Source: Microbotryum silenes-acaulis
Lineage: Eukaryota; Basidiomycota; Microbotryomycetes; Microbotryales; Microbotryaceae
DNA: 64,000 nt
Assembly (NCBI GenBank): GCA_003665825.1
Contig: QPFY01000008.1
Coordinates: 1,178,001 to 1,242,000 of the forward strand
Direction: 5' to 3'
The stretch's first letter is position 1, and each line of letters starts with the position of its first letter. The notes beneath the pieces are model-generated. The model was not told the DNA's origin and did no database searches. It saw nothing but the letters and a program-made list of their open reading frames with translations. Shown one piece after another: positions 44,220 through 56,900 of this stretch. The position numbers and the translations under genes were made by a program.

Positions 44220-46740
44220 AAATCATTGAACTTTTTTGGGCGCATCGTGGGCCAGAAAAGGAGATTGCACCGCCCGTCGCCCCTGTTGCACCCGTCCTCA
44301 ACCGTCAAGTGCCTCACGGGACTTGAACTTGAACGTTCTCGAAAGTTCCACTTCTCCTGTGGGTCTCCCTCTTGCCACGTCGCCTGCCACATCACCTCCA
44401 GCTGTCCAAGTACCAACATCGCAACTCTAGAATGCCCCAACTCCACAACAACGTAAGTAGTTTCCACGTTCCTCCCATTTTCGAATCCCGGTGAGATTGG
44501 TGCACAAGTCATCGATGCTGACTCGCTGGCCGTCGCGTCTGTCCACATCAGCAGTCACTTCCTCGCAAGCGCCCGTCATCCCCTACTCGACGTAGCAGGA
44601 AAGGTGAAAAGCGTAAAACTTTGGCCCCATTGGTGAGTTGCCACAAGTATCATTCTCCCTCCATTGTGGCGGTCTACGGCACTGCAGGGGGAAACCGCCA
44701 ACCCCGAGCCTTTTTTGGTCCCGGACTCGCTCTGAGTCTCAGGGAGCTAATAAAGCTTCTCACCATCCTACGGCAGAACAACTCCCCATTGTTGCAAACC
44801 GGATCCGGTCCGTCTTTGGAGTTCAGAGACGAGTCTTCCTCGCGATCGCCTATCCAGACCGAAGGGGATGCCGACGTGTCATTACCCCCTGTTCCCAGGG
44901 GGCTGTCCAATCAAGGCCCCCACGCCAAAACCTTCGTCCCACCGGTGACCATGGAAGACGACCACCAGAATTACGACCAAGAAAGGGACTTCAACGGGGA
45001 TCTTTCTCGACGATTTCGGGACGAAGGTGATGAATCTGGCGATTCCAGTAGTTCGTCGAGCGACAATGAGAGCGGAAACGACGAGAACGCAGCCAGCTGT
45101 AACCCGAGCTCGCATCACCCAAACGACCTCACGCATACACGACTCGATGACGCCATCATGTTTGACAGCCCCCTGAATCCCACGACAGCGACGAGGACAG
45201 AGAGGAAGCCATAAGCATGGATCTGCTTAGTCGTGGCCTGGCCACGGATCCCGACATGATCCGGCTCGAAGTGAGTTAGAAACAGGACGCGTGTGACCTT
45301 TACTATAACTGACTAACCACAATTGAATCATCCCTAGAACTTGAGGAAGGCAGATGATCGCAAGAACCGCCGTCTGTGGAGAGGACTTCAAATCGTGCTT
45401 GCTCGTTCGACCCACCCCCTCAATCAACCCGGGCTGGATCCTTCCTTGGAACTACAGATAGATCTGAGCACAATGAAGGTGGGTCGGCATGTATGCTAGT
45501 GGCAAATGAAGTCCCAAGTGCTGATTGCTACCATTATGATCCGCAGCATTCTTTTCGTCGATACGTTAAAGCGGTCGTCGCTCTCCCAAGGCTGTGCTTT
45601 TTCTACAAAGATGCTCAGGATGCGGTGGCAAAGGTTCTTCGAGAAGATAGACTGATCAAGACCGAACTTGAAGAAACCTCTGCCATATATCGTCGAAACA
45701 CTAGGAGGGCGCTCACTCTCGCCATGGCCGATGCAAGGTCAGACTATATCGGGCATGTGAGTCGAGGCAAGATAGCAGAAGCTATACAGTCAATGCGACT
45801 GAAACCCATGTTTCCGGTTCAGTTGAACAAGATTAGCGACCAAATCAAGAAGCAGCGCGATCCGCTCTCTTTGATGATCACCTTTCTCGACAACTCACTC
45901 GCCTTCTGTGACGAACATATCATGTTCTGGTGCCTCAGAGTAAGTAATTCACTACCACCGCGGTCTTCTGTGCTACGCGCTGATTTGAAAAAGCCTCGCC
46001 TGTCTCCTACAGGTTACCTTTGTCAGGATCCGCAACGCGGAGCAGCGTGACGCCAAGGACAAGACTTGCAGAGCGTACGAACGATTTCTCAGCGGCGTTG
46101 CAGACAAAATTGTGCAGGGATATCTTGACAACCCCTTGGTCGGCACTTTTGACTGGCGAGCGTATGTGGCCTGGTGAACCGAATCGGAATTCGTCTGCTA
46201 ACCCAAATTACGTGTATTGCATGCAGCTACATCTGGAACACTTCCGTCGAGCCCCTCCGTAAGGAATCCTTGAGCCGTTCCCCGGCTTTGAGGAACACCA
46301 TCACTTGGCACCAGCCCACCGGACATGCCTTTCTGAACCCAGCAAACAAGGACACCGACTCCAGATTGCTGAGCAAGATTGACAAAACCAGTGCAGACTT
46401 TCGCCAGGTTGTTGCGGTGAGTACCTAAGTTGTAGAGTTGGACCCTTGGGGAGAGGCGTAGATGGAGGCACGTGCTTACCCGTGACGTGCAATATCACAG
46501 GACCGAGTTTGCGAAAATCGCGAAACAAGTCGTACTACCGCCGGCCCCCGTGTTGGCGTCCGCCAGCACTAGTAAGTACTGACCACAACATGCTATGTAT
46601 TCTTAGCAAAGATGTACTGAGCCCTGATTCCCAGAACACATACTGGCTAGGATGGCAAGCTCTTCAAACACCCCTTTCATTCTGTGGCCTCAAAATAGCT
46701 GGAAACGGAGCGCCAAGTAGTGAACCCTAGCCTTCTTAAA
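44220..46740 (+). CDS. Unrecognised second gene of the two-gene transposon
   Basis: No known family recognised. Exon frames: an acidic/serine-rich region (EDDHQNYDQERDFNGDLSRR, then SSSSSSDNESGND), ISMDLLSRGLATDPDMIRLE, LRKADDRKNRRLWRGLQIV, a helical core SFRRYVKAVVALPRLCFFYKD..DAVAKVLREDRLIKTELEET..SDYIGHVSRGKIAEAIQSM, FVRIRNAEQRDAKDKTCRAY, and IWNTSVEPLRKES. Introns with good signals occur at about 45270-45338, 45478-45545, 45940-46013 and 46159-46226. The frame change near 45180 is not explained. Its decayed relative at 11950-13010 keeps the same position behind a transposase, so it probably belongs to the element; DNA binding or regulation is a guess. Confidence 0.45.
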
Positions 46741-47149
46741 TGCAGATATTCCGTCTTACCCTTAACAATGCAGCATTATTGGAAGCTTTAAGCCAGAGGG
46801 AGCGGGCTCGTAACCCTGTTTCTCAGACCCAAAATTCCACGAAAGCCATCTGATCAGCCATCTGGAACCCATGTTTTCGTAAAAAAATACGGGAATCAAT
46901 CATTTTTGTCCCATTAGACTACGGAATCCATACGACTCCGCCCCGCCAGCGGGACATACGGAAACCAGAAACGGATCCGTGCGGTTCCCGCAGCCCATAG
47001 GGTCGCCCGTGTACCCCAGGGCGCCGACTTGGCCCAGTTGAGGTATGCCCACCTCGATGTCGAGCTACCGAGACGTTCACTCCCACTATAACTCGGTGGA
47101 AAACCTGGAAACAAAGGTACAGTCGGCGAATAATAGTGCATTCAGATTT
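46741..47149. other. Spacer, no feature seen
   Basis: About 400 bp. No coding potential supported; it may contain the right end of the two-gene transposon. Confidence 0.35.
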
Positions 47150-47429
47150 TTGCATATTTTTTGAGAGCTACTATTGTCCTCTGCAAGCTGAACAAGAGCT
47201 CTACCTCGAACACGTGATTCGGCACGGGTCGCGCGGAACAATTGGGGCCGGGACTGGCCGGGACGTCGACGCGTCACGACTCCGGAGACGCTCCCATTCT
47301 TCTGCTTTGCCCAATCGCCCCCTACTACGTATACGAAGTAACGAACTATACAATGAGCATCCGTCACCTTGCGACAGTCTGAAACGAACGCCCACTTCGA
47401 AACACCGGATCAGTCATACTTCTGCTGCT

Positions 47430-48583
47430 CCTATCTCGATGAGTCAATCCAATCAACTTAACCACCTCCCGAATCGCAGCCAACGTTCGGCGCTCCGGCG
47501 ATGAACAGCAGTATGTTTGCCGCCGATCGACACGGGTGCTCTGCCTGGACTACCGGCTCAGGATCACATCTGACACATAGGTTCATATGCTGCCTCTGGG
47601 TACGAGTCGCGCATCTCGCCTTGGACTCCCAACCAGTCCGCATATAACGACTATTCGGGTCCGTGGGTGGCCGTCGCGTCGATCGCGTACAGCATCGGTC
47701 TGTTCTGACGTTACACCGTCGTGCACCCGATCCAGCGTCCACTTTCGCTGGCGTAACGGCCATCTCGAATCCTGCGTCGTACAACTATCAATCGTCGCCG
47801 GGATCTGCTTCGTCCAACCAACCAGTTTACCGTCCCAACGTTCCCCGATCCTGGACGCATCGATGGACCGTATCTAGCTCCGCCAGCAAGCATCAATCTC
47901 GCAAGCATCGCAAGCATGGTCGAACAAGGAGGGAACAATCCTGGCGGCACAGGTGACGCGGCATGTTTGCCAAATACTGCACCTTCCGCTCGCGATCGTC
48001 AAAAGTTGCGGGCCGCACAAGTTTCCCAAGACGAGGAGGGAGGCCGCGCATCAGGAGGGAGGGATGTATCAGCGAATGTCTGCGCACAGCTTGGAACGCA
48101 CCCGTGGCCGGCAAAAAACGTTGAGACCAAATGCCAACGGTACAACATCATCCTCAAGGAACTGTTCCGTGAGTACAAGAAGTGCAGCCTGCCTACTCTT
48201 CCATACAAGGTGCCTAATTTTGACCCGGCTCGCTGTCTTCAGAGTCCGCGCTGCGCCAACGCTCCGTGCTGGACGGCGAGAAGATCCAATCGCCCAAGTT
48301 CGTCTATGACGTAAAGGCCCTCAGGGACAACGCCAGAATCATTGTTCAGCGCGGCGCGCTCCTTCGCAAAGCGGATTTCCGAAGCCCGAGTAGCAAGCTC
48401 AAGTTGTTGGGACGACCTGGATCGGATCATCCCATTGCTGCGTGCAGGCGAGCTGAGCTTCAGGCTGGAGGAAGAGGTAATCGGGTCAAGTGCAGACCAG
48501 GCAATGGCCGACGGCGATGAAGGCGGCGACAGCGATGCTGACCGGCGGACTCGGAACACGAGCTCCGACGAGCACAGCGAGTG
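47430..48583 (+). pseudogene. Hypothetical protein, frames broken
   Basis: Not recognised. Frames read MSQSNQLNHLPN, then FAGVTAISNPASYNYQSSPGS, then INLASIASMVEQGGNNPGG..CAQLGTHPWPAKNVETKCQRY, which has the look of a Myb/SANT-like trihelix DNA-binding segment. A good intron (about 48167-48240, gtgagt..cttcag) follows, then SVLDGEKIQSPKFVYDVKALRD and an acidic tail WDDLDRIIPLLRAGE..DEGGDSDAD. Breaks near 47500, 47840 and 48340 make it a pseudogene unless introns are missed. Transposon-derived regulators of this shape are common in fungi; that is inference. Confidence 0.35.
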
Positions 48584-48599
48584 AGGTGACGATGTCCGA

Positions 48600-49717
48600 G
48601 CTTTCAGCGCCAGCCGGACTCGTCGACGCGCATGCGGTGCGGAGATCTTGGCTGTTGAAGGGCCAGAATTCGTTGGACAACACAGGCCACCACAATCGTT
48701 CTTTTATATTTTGCTTCATATGCATCCGGCTCTTGGTGACTAAAGGCGGAGAGGGTAATTGTTCGTTGCCCTTCGTGCCTAATCTTCCTCTGGGCCGCTC
48801 GAGACCGACCTCTCCCTGTTGACGTGGGATGTGCCAGGGACGTAACCCTGCTCACAAACATTATCCTTCTTGTTCTGCTGGGTTGTTTTCGAAGTACTAT
48901 GTAGAGTTGAATTGCCCCGTGAGAATGGAGTGCTCCCTGATCCGTGGACCAGACGGAGCGTCTGCTTTCCGGAAGTGACTCTTTGAGCAAAGAATGAATG
49001 AACAGAATTCGCAACGCGCTTCCACTAATTGCAGTGTATGTTAGCATCTTTTTATAAGCTATTAGCACTAAAAAGAACGGGCAAGGGTTGCATCTGGCCG
49101 GGCTCGGTCTTCGCCAAAGTGCCAATCAGAGCTGCTGGGCCACGGTGACGACCCCCGGCCGGCTGACTTCAAGCGGCGCGCGCTCCCAGAAGAAGGCGAA
49201 CTGATCTGAGCCCCTGAACGCGCAAGCAGAGCGGAACACGTAGGTAATCAGTCGTAAGTTGCGAAGTAGCGACAAAGTACGTGCTTGATGAGAGGTGGGT
49301 CGAACTCAATAATAGGTTCGGTGAAAACATGGAAGGCTTAGGCTTGTAACAGGCTCTTGGAGCGAGAACCTCAATTGACTCTGAGACATGATCGATGGCC
49401 GCTCATACCTAGCTCTTACTTGATAAACACTCCTTCTCATCAATGAGGTAGGCCGCCAATCCTCAGGCCCCACGGTGAGTGCTCAAACTTGAAGCAGAGA
49501 GAATTCTTGCATTCGCCGCAATAAAATGAATTATCAGCACTTCTGCCCCCTTCAAGCATAAACTAAACTAGATCTTGAGATCTTGACACCAAGCTCTTCT
49601 TAAAACAGGCGCAAGTAGCAGGGATTGGGATCGGTGCAAAGGGTCTTTTGCCGCGCCATGGCAGGAAGTCGAATCCTTCGATCGGAATCCTCATAGAGAA
49701 AGAGCCGCCCAGCCATA
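48600..49717. other. Gene-free stretch, no feature seen
   Basis: About 1.1 kb with no supported ORF, RNA gene or terminal repeat. Confidence 0.4.
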
Positions 49718-50060
49718 CGCACATGCCAACTTTGCTATTTAACCCTGTCCGAGGGTTGGAGATACATTCTCTATATTGATCAAATCCGCTCACCTATTTT
49801 CACGTGGAAGACATTCTAGGTACTCGAGAAGTTGCATGCGCTTTGATTGAAAAGTCACCCGGCACTGGTATGGGAAACCGCCGAGCCATCTTGTTCGGAA
49901 GGAGGGCTTGCACGCACATGCCAACTTTGCTATTCAACCCTGTCTGAGGGTAGGAGATACATTCTCTATATTGACCAAACCCACTCACCCATTTTCACGT
50001 GGTAGACATTCTAGGTACTCGAGCAGTTGCATGCGCTTTAATTGAAAAGTCACCCGGCAA
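49718..50060 (+). repeat. Tandem duplication, 195-bp period
   Basis: Two copies of a block starting CGCACATGCCAACTTTGCTA and ending AAAAGTCACCCGGCA, offset by 195 bp (49718 and 49913), about 93% alike. It contains CACGTGG near each copy. GTCACCCGGC is repeated once more at the right end. Confidence 0.75.
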
Positions 50061-50363
50061 GTCACCCGGCAGGAGCCTAGTAAAGCAGGCGCAGCCAAGT
50101 ATTAGGTCTGACAATATTTATTTCTATAAGACGGTGTTATTACTCTCACCCACCGCAATTGAGACAACTACAGTTTGCAAACACCATGTCCATTGTTTCA
50201 ACATTAAGTTGCTCTACTAATTCAATCTACATCAGAAGCTGGTCTAAACGCCCAAGAAGTATTCGGTCTAAACGCCCGAGAAGTATTCGTCTTCCTGACC
50301 AGCGAATTTATCGCCGTAGCTTTCACCCGAAGAGCTGCCCATCTCACCGTCCTGCTCGAGGAG

Positions 50364-52364
50364 TTATGCGGAGAAAGGCCCCACCTCCTTTGCGAGTTGA
50401 GTCTCGTCGCTCATATCCATCTGCGCCTGAATGACCCGCACTTGCTGAACGTCACGGGCTAGCGGTGCAGGCCGCGCCGAGTCGTCGAGGCCAGATGTCT
50501 CCATAGGACCGCGTGTTCCCGATCGATTATGTGCAGGTAGCTTGTGATGTTTCGCCTTCTCGACAATCCTTCCCGTCGCGTTCAATCGCTGATGTAAACC
50601 ACGAAATTCTGACAGTGCAGGACGCATGGGCTCGGAATCGCCCTCTGACTGCCCGCGAGTGTCGAGCCAAACATTGAAGAAATGGTCGTTCTGGGACCAA
50701 GAACATTCGTGCAGCTGAAGAAGCTCCATCCGGCGATCCAGTATAATGAGCGCGCGGTCTCGGATCTCTTCAACATCTTCAGTGCCGAATATGGACTTGG
50801 CATCAGCTGCGTCAATCGATTCAGGAAGGGTATCTGTTGGGATAGTTTGAAAGATGTCAGGGCGACATAAGAGGTGATATGGAGCACGCTGTATCGAAAA
50901 CTTACCCGACACGTTAGTCCAAAGTGTTTGGCAACTAGTGATACAAGTCTTTACATCTTCGATCCAAGCCAAAGCTTGTCGCACCTCGGCGCCGATCCGC
51001 GCTTTCTCCTCACCGACTCGATCCTTGGCGCGCACAGCTGCTACTCCTCGGAATGAGCGACCGTAGCCCGCTCAACAATCGCTCACAGCCCTCTCCATCA
51101 GTCAACCCGAAGTTCAGAATGAGGCGGGGGTTGAACTCGACTTGGCAGGACCAGATATGGGTGTATGCATGGAAGACGCTCGTGGCGAACTCCAGTCGCT
51201 TGAAAAGCTTTGGCAGGAGCTGCCTCTGGTGACAAATGATTAGAAAGTAGGCGCACTCGGTCTGTGCCAACGAGACTAAGGAGGAAGGGACGCGTCGTGA
51301 TCGAAGCATACCTTTTCAATATGGTGCTTGAAATTACAAGCAATGTCGTATAAGACTCCGATCTTGGCATTTTCAGGAAGGCGCTCTGAGATGTGCTGGA
51401 GGATGGCAAGCGCATGGTACGATCTGAGTGGTCGGAGCAGCTCCGTCGTCGGCAGCCTTCCACGACTCTGTGCACGCCTACGAGGGTGGGTGGGTGTAGA
51501 GGTAAGCGATCCCATTAAGGCAAATGCAAAAAGCGGCATTACTCACCTTTTTGGTCGGCCGCACCGAAGCTTTAACCTCGGCCTTCATCGCCTGAACCTC
51601 TTCCTCACCCAAGAAAGTGTCCGGAACAATCTGGTCGTGGTTCGAGTTTTTTTCACGCGTTTGCTGAAAGTTGCCGTCGTATGCAAGCACGCAATCCAAT
51701 GTGACGTCGTGACAAGGTTGATTAAGTCACGTTGGCCCGAAGCACGCGGGTCACTTGTTGGAATACGAATCGACGGTGCCTACGAGAAGGTCGCCGCTGT
51801 CCTTCTCGCATGTTTCGAGAGAGCGGTACTCGTCGATCGCCCTTTGCAGTTGCTTCCAAAGGTCTTTGTCCTGTGTGCGCGGAAGGCAGGCTTTAAGCAT
51901 GTGCCCATGAGGCGATGGCGGCGTTCAAACTCACCCAAGGATGTCCCGTATAGTGACCCCGACCCCACCCACAACGGGAGTAATACTCTTTGAGGCCGTC
52001 CGCATAGCCGGTGATAGCGCGGGGGCTGACCTTCCAGCTCGCGTGGGCCTGCTCGACCAGTCGAAATGAGAAGGCGGTCATCAGCATTGAAGCGGTCGAA
52101 CAGATGAACCCTAATTGGGCCAAGCGTTTAACGTCCGTAGCACACCGCGACTTGGAGGCACAGAAGGTGACCAGCAATTTGTAGACCGACGGTTTAGGAC
52201 TTGTATCTTCTCTTCGGCGGCATGGCGACGCCGAGTCAAGTGCATGAGCGAGAGGGAGCGATAGGACGAACGCGAGCCGTGGGGCCTGTACAGTCGATGG
52301 TGACGCTACAATGAGCTGTAGCGAAAGCAACGAGGTGAGGCGGCAAGTCAAGTGGAAGGTCCAT
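50364..52364 (-). pseudogene. KDZ (Kyakuja/Dileera/Zisupton) transposase remnant
   Basis: Minus-strand pieces in the order expected for KDZ transposases: MDLPLDLPPHL start (52364), LGFICSTAS..AFSFRLVEQAHASW..AITGYADGL, DKDLWKQLQRAIDEY, CVLAYDGNFQQ (51690), KIGVLYDIACNFKHH (51380), and ATSVFHAYTHIWSCQVEFNPR..NFGLTDGEGCERLLSGLRSLI (51200-51040). The C-terminal coil runs to 50364. Several intron-like joins exist, but others need frame changes, so it is probably dead. Family assignment rests on the DGNFQ, GVLYDIAC and FGLTDGEG motifs. Confidence 0.7.
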
Positions 52365-53004
52365 CGCGTGTGGCGCTAGGCCTCGGCGCGCCGACTGCCG
52401 ACAGCCGCCAACGCGTGTGCTCGGACCCTTCGATCTCGGGACCGAAATCCCGCGCGACCGCTTCGGACACGTGACATTGACGACATCCGAAAGATGCGAG
52501 AAAAATATGGAGGAAGGGATGCATCTACTGCCCACTTTCCTAATCAATCTAGCAGCTGTGAGAGTGTTGTGTGTACACAGAATCGACTCGAAGCAGAGAG
52601 TTGGGTGTAACCTGGGGCAAGTCGGCGCCCTGGGGTAGCAAGGCTGCACCCCGCTGGGGCAGTGACTTGGAAGGCGCGTGAGGGGGCGCTGCGCGCACGC
52701 GTGTTGAGGCGTATTTTTTATGTCTGCCCGAGGTGGCTCAATGCGGCTCCGCCACACTTAAGAGAGCTCCTCTTGTGCTTAGTGACACCCGGCAAGTCAG
52801 ATCAGCCTACCTTACGGTTTCAATTACCTGACTTGAATTTTGTGAAATATCTTATATCTCAAAACTATGCATTCATTACCGGTGGCCGCTGCACCGCGGG
52901 CCGCAACGTGCCCTGCAAGTCTTCACGCAATATGTTGATGCCAAAATGCCGCCCAACATGACAGAAAATGTGCTGATCCTGGGTCTGATTAACGACAAGG
53001 GTTA

Positions 53005-53051
53005 CGACAATCGAAACTCGAAAATCGCTAAGTCGAAAGCTCTGCCGCCCG
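53005..53051. repeat. 47-bp direct repeat, copy 1
   Basis: CGACAATCGAAACTCGAAAA onward, about 90% identical to 53593-53639. The pair brackets the C2H2 ORF. Confidence 0.7.
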
Positions 53052-53056
53052 CACAA

Positions 53057-53470
53057 TTATCCATCGGCCCGGCGAGCCCAGCCTGCAAGCGGATGTCGGT
53101 CTACTCGGATCTTTCTCTTCTGACGGTACTCCCATTCCGTTCGATCGTCGTGGGCACGATCGTCGTCGGAGTCAGCTGAACTGTCGCTTGAGGGGTCGTC
53201 TTCGCTGTCGCCGCCGCTGGAGTCGGAGCTGTCCGGATCGATGCCACGGTTTCTGAGTCTCGACTGTCGCCTACGGAGTCGGTGAACATACGCTTGACGA
53301 GCCCGTTGTTGTACGAGAAAGTGCAGATGATGTCGTTCAGCAGCCGATGACGTTAACAGGCTGCCTGTAGGTGGTCGGCCCCGATAGTGAGTGCTCCGGT
53401 GCGTTTCGAGACCGCGAACATGGTTGAATACCCGATTACAGCCTGCAAAGCTGCATCTGAACAGGGCCAT
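53057..53470 (-). CDS. C2H2 zinc-finger protein fragment, transposon-associated
   Basis: Frame from ATG 53470: residues 4-26 form one C2H2 finger (CSFAGCNRVFNHVRGLETH, then RSTH). A His/Arg-rich helix and an acidic serine/aspartate tract (SDSSGGDSEDDPSS) follow. Such N-terminal fingers precede KDZ and Plavaka transposase genes, so it may be the broken first exon of such a gene; the KDZ remnant is on the same strand, 0.7 kb downstream. It lies just outside the 3' end of Helitron H5. Confidence 0.5.
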   Translation of the reverse strand: MALFRCSFAGCNRVFNHVRGLETHRSTHYRGRPPTGSLLTSSAAERHHLHFLVQQRARQAYVHRLRRRQSRLRNRGIDPDSSDSSGGDSEDDPSSDSSADSDDDRAHDDRTEWEYRQKRKIRVDRHPLAGWARRADG

Positions 53471-53592
53471 ACCATATGGCGACTCTTCGAGGTGGTGAAG
53501 CCCAAAGATGAGGCCACGTGCCTGTACGTCGGAGCGGGTGGAGAGCGGAAGGTTGAGGGACACCCGAGACCAAGCCAAAAGCACGCGCGATT

Positions 53593-53639
53593 CGACAATC
53601 GTAACTCGAAAATCGCTAAGTCCAAAGCTGTGCCGCCCG
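53593..53639. repeat. 47-bp direct repeat, copy 2
   Basis: Second copy of the repeat at 53005, same orientation, 588 bp away. Confidence 0.7.
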
Positions 53640-53927
53640 GCTCGAGCGTCACGCGCGCCACGGCAGCTTTTTGGACACGCGGCAGCTAGGGGCCATAATT
53701 CCACAATTAGGACAAAACTAGGTTCGGCGGCGCGCTCCGCGCGCCTCCTCACCACTGTGACCGTCACCAATGACTCGGTGACCCGCTGTAACGTACCGTA
53801 CTTTCGTTGCAGCCGGCAGAGTCGCGTGGGACGACAAACGAACTACAGTCTTCATTTCATGCGAGCTGCGGGATGGCGAGCCTCTGCTGACTGTCGCAGG
53901 TTCACTATGGAGTTTTGTTATAAATCT

Positions 53928-56900
53928 TCATTCTATTAAGCCAAAAACCCTTCTAAAAACTATGTTTTCTGTTACATTATCTGCTTCCCCATCCTCAGTA
54001 GGGTGAAGCAAAACTTTCACACCGTCCACACTCGTTGCCCGGGACAACGCGACATACAGTTGGCCGTGAGAAAAAACGGGTGTTTCCAGACACACCCCTA
54101 CCTGCGCAAGTGACTGCCCCTGCGACTTGTTGATGGTCATAGCCATTGCCAGCCGAATAGGAAACTGGGTCCGGTGCAGAGTGAACGGAAGACCAGCTGA
54201 TGATCCTGTTTTCAGTGTGATGCGCGGCAATAAGACGGGCTACCCAGCATGATCTCCTGTGAGGATGATTGTCTCGAGGACGCGGGTGTGTAACCGCGTT
54301 AACAATAATCTTGTGCCGTTGCACAGCCCCGCAGCCGGATCCAAGTTCCGGAGGAGCATAACGGGACATCCTACTTTGAATTTTGCAGCATGCAACGGCA
54401 TCCCTGCGATGTTGAGACTCTGAAGGTACTCGATCGAGAACAGTGACTCGTCTTCGTCTTCGACCGAATCCGCGCTGTAGAACGTTTGAGCGTCGCCCGG
54501 TAGCAGGTCGAGCACCATATCGTTGATCTGATCCACTTCTGAGTTTTTGGGCGCCAGAATTGCTCGATTGCTGAAGTAGGCAACTTTTTCGTCTGTTGAC
54601 ATGTTGTCCAGCTCGAGCACGGGAACGGGGTAAACATGTCTGATCAACCCGGATCTGTTTCTCGAGGCAGCCGGTAGGAGAAGATCGGATGGGAGCGCGA
54701 TGGTGTCCTCTGTCTTGTTCGCCGAGCCGTCTCCGACCCCTAAGAGCCAATCTGCAAAGCCCTGTGCCTTTGTCCGTTCCGTTTCGGTCATGCGATCTGC
54801 AGCGGCCAGAAGACGCATGTTTGTCTGAGCTCGCACCGCAGGCTGTCAGTATAGGGTTTCAAAGGCAGGTAAGGAGTCTCCACTTACAGAGAGACGCAGT
54901 ACTTCGACTTCTCCCCAGAAGTCAGCATTCATGATGCAAGCGTCGACAATCTGTGCAGGCGATGCCTTGGGAATAACGGGAAGGCATTGCTTCGGATCCC
55001 CTGTGAGGTTACAGCAGAGCCGGTCAGTTCTGCCCTGCGCTGTCTTTAGAGAGAATGGAACACACCTGCCAACACGACGGTCACTCCACCGAATCGAGCC
55101 GTTGAGGATCGCACATCTTGCAACATCCTGTCCACCAGCTGGAAACATCGACGGTGCTGCATCGGTGCTTCGTCCCAGACGATCAAGTCGCACATCCGAA
55201 AAAGCTCGGCGAGCTGTCCTTGTTTCAGAACGTTGCACGTAGAGTCGTCGAAGATGTCGATCGGGATCTTGAACCGTGAATGTGCCGTTCTTCCTTTTGG
55301 CAGTAGCAGTGCAGCAATACCCGATGATGCAACGGCAAGAGCGTATTTTCCCTCGGACCGAATCCGAGCAAGGATCGTTTTTTCCAAGAACGTTTTGCCT
55401 GTCCCTCCTGGAGCATCGATGAAGAAGACCTTTCCGCGGTTGTTCAGGATTGAGTCAAGAACGGTTTCAACAACAATGCGTTGTTCGGTGTTGCACGACT
55501 CAATGTTCTTTCTCCAGAGCGCATCCATTTCGTGAAGTTCCGCTGGTGTCGCTGATTCCTCCAGAATAAGACGGTTTGTTGCAGCTTCGTCATCGAACTG
55601 GATTGTTGGCAACGGCAGACCGTGGTCTGCTAATGAGGAATCGAGCCGTTGGAGAATATTGTTGAGCTGAAGCAGCCCCCAGTTAGCGACATGCTCGGGC
55701 GTGATCATCATCTGTTGCCTTTGGTTTCGGAGGTGGTACTCGACGTCCTGGGTGAGGTTGTCATAGTGCTTCGTCCACATCTGCGCCGCGTTTGTCACTC
55801 CATCATCGGCCGTTAACAGCATGGCAAACAGGTGCCGCAGCTCGTGCCCAGTGCGGAAGATCGCCGCTTCGGTCAGACATCTGTCGGCTTCAGCGTCGTT
55901 GCGTAGGAGTCCCCGTTCGACACAGGCTTCCCGGAAGGTTCGAAACTCAACACCGTTGAACGTCCTCAGATGCGCAAACGTTGTCGGTGAAGGAACCTTG
56001 AGAAGAAGCAGTCTCAGGTAGTACCGCTCGCCGCCTTCAGGACCACAAAAAAAGATTCTTCCGATTGTCCGGTTGTCCCTTTTCCGTGGCACCCAAGCTC
56101 GATCTTCGCTGTTCCACCTGAATCGGGTCGGCACGTCGGCGTAGAGCAATCCTTGCGCGTTGAGATCAGGAGGTGTCTTGGCGCACAGTTTCAGGAAGGC
56201 GGTTAACGTTGTCTCCGGTGGGACTGATAGATCTGGAGCTCCCTTATCGGGGTCGAACCGAACTTCCTGCTCATTTGGGAGGTGCAGCGCGAGTCTGGCC
56301 ACTGCGGGATCCCGATCGTGCATCTCGAATCGAAATATTCGGTGAATGGCTTCCGGAGCGCAAACATATCGAGCGTCAAGGAAGTCGTTGATTTCGTCTC
56401 GAGCTCCGGGTTCGTCGATCGTGAACGAAGTTCGGTCGTGTCCCTTGTAAACATATTTGTAGAGATATTTGACTGCTGCAACCCCGCTCGCAATTTCGAC
56501 GTTGACATGACAATTGTACTTGGAAGCAAGCCATGGATTTGTAGGAACAACGTTTGCATCCGTATAAACTTCTTCTTGCGCGGTGCCCGGGAATTTGACA
56601 TATTGGTGTATTCCGCGACGCCGGTAGTGAGGATATCCACCGTCTTCGCTGGTCGTCCGCGGTTGGAGTCGTTTAGGAAACCTTTTGGTACACTTCCCAT
56701 GGTCGTCGTGGCACGCATGTTTGCCAGGACGATCACACCGCCGGTGGAGCATGCAGTTTGTGATAGTCTCAAACAACGCAGGGAACTTTTCGGGGTCCGG
56801 TATTTCCGCAGTAACGATCTTGTCGTAGTCGTCAATTGTCTTTGGCTTGTCTTCTGGGTCCATGATTAAAAGGATGTGGGCGTGAGGCAGCCCGCGCTTT

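Noticed and set aside
44478..44495. TTCGAATCCCGG, resembling a tRNA T-loop
   Set aside because: No acceptor stem, D-arm or anticodon arm can be built around it.
54931..56869. Plus-strand frames of 100-195 residues over H5, matched by minus-strand frames over H1
   Set aside because: Antisense shadows of the Rep-helicase gene with no recognisable motif.
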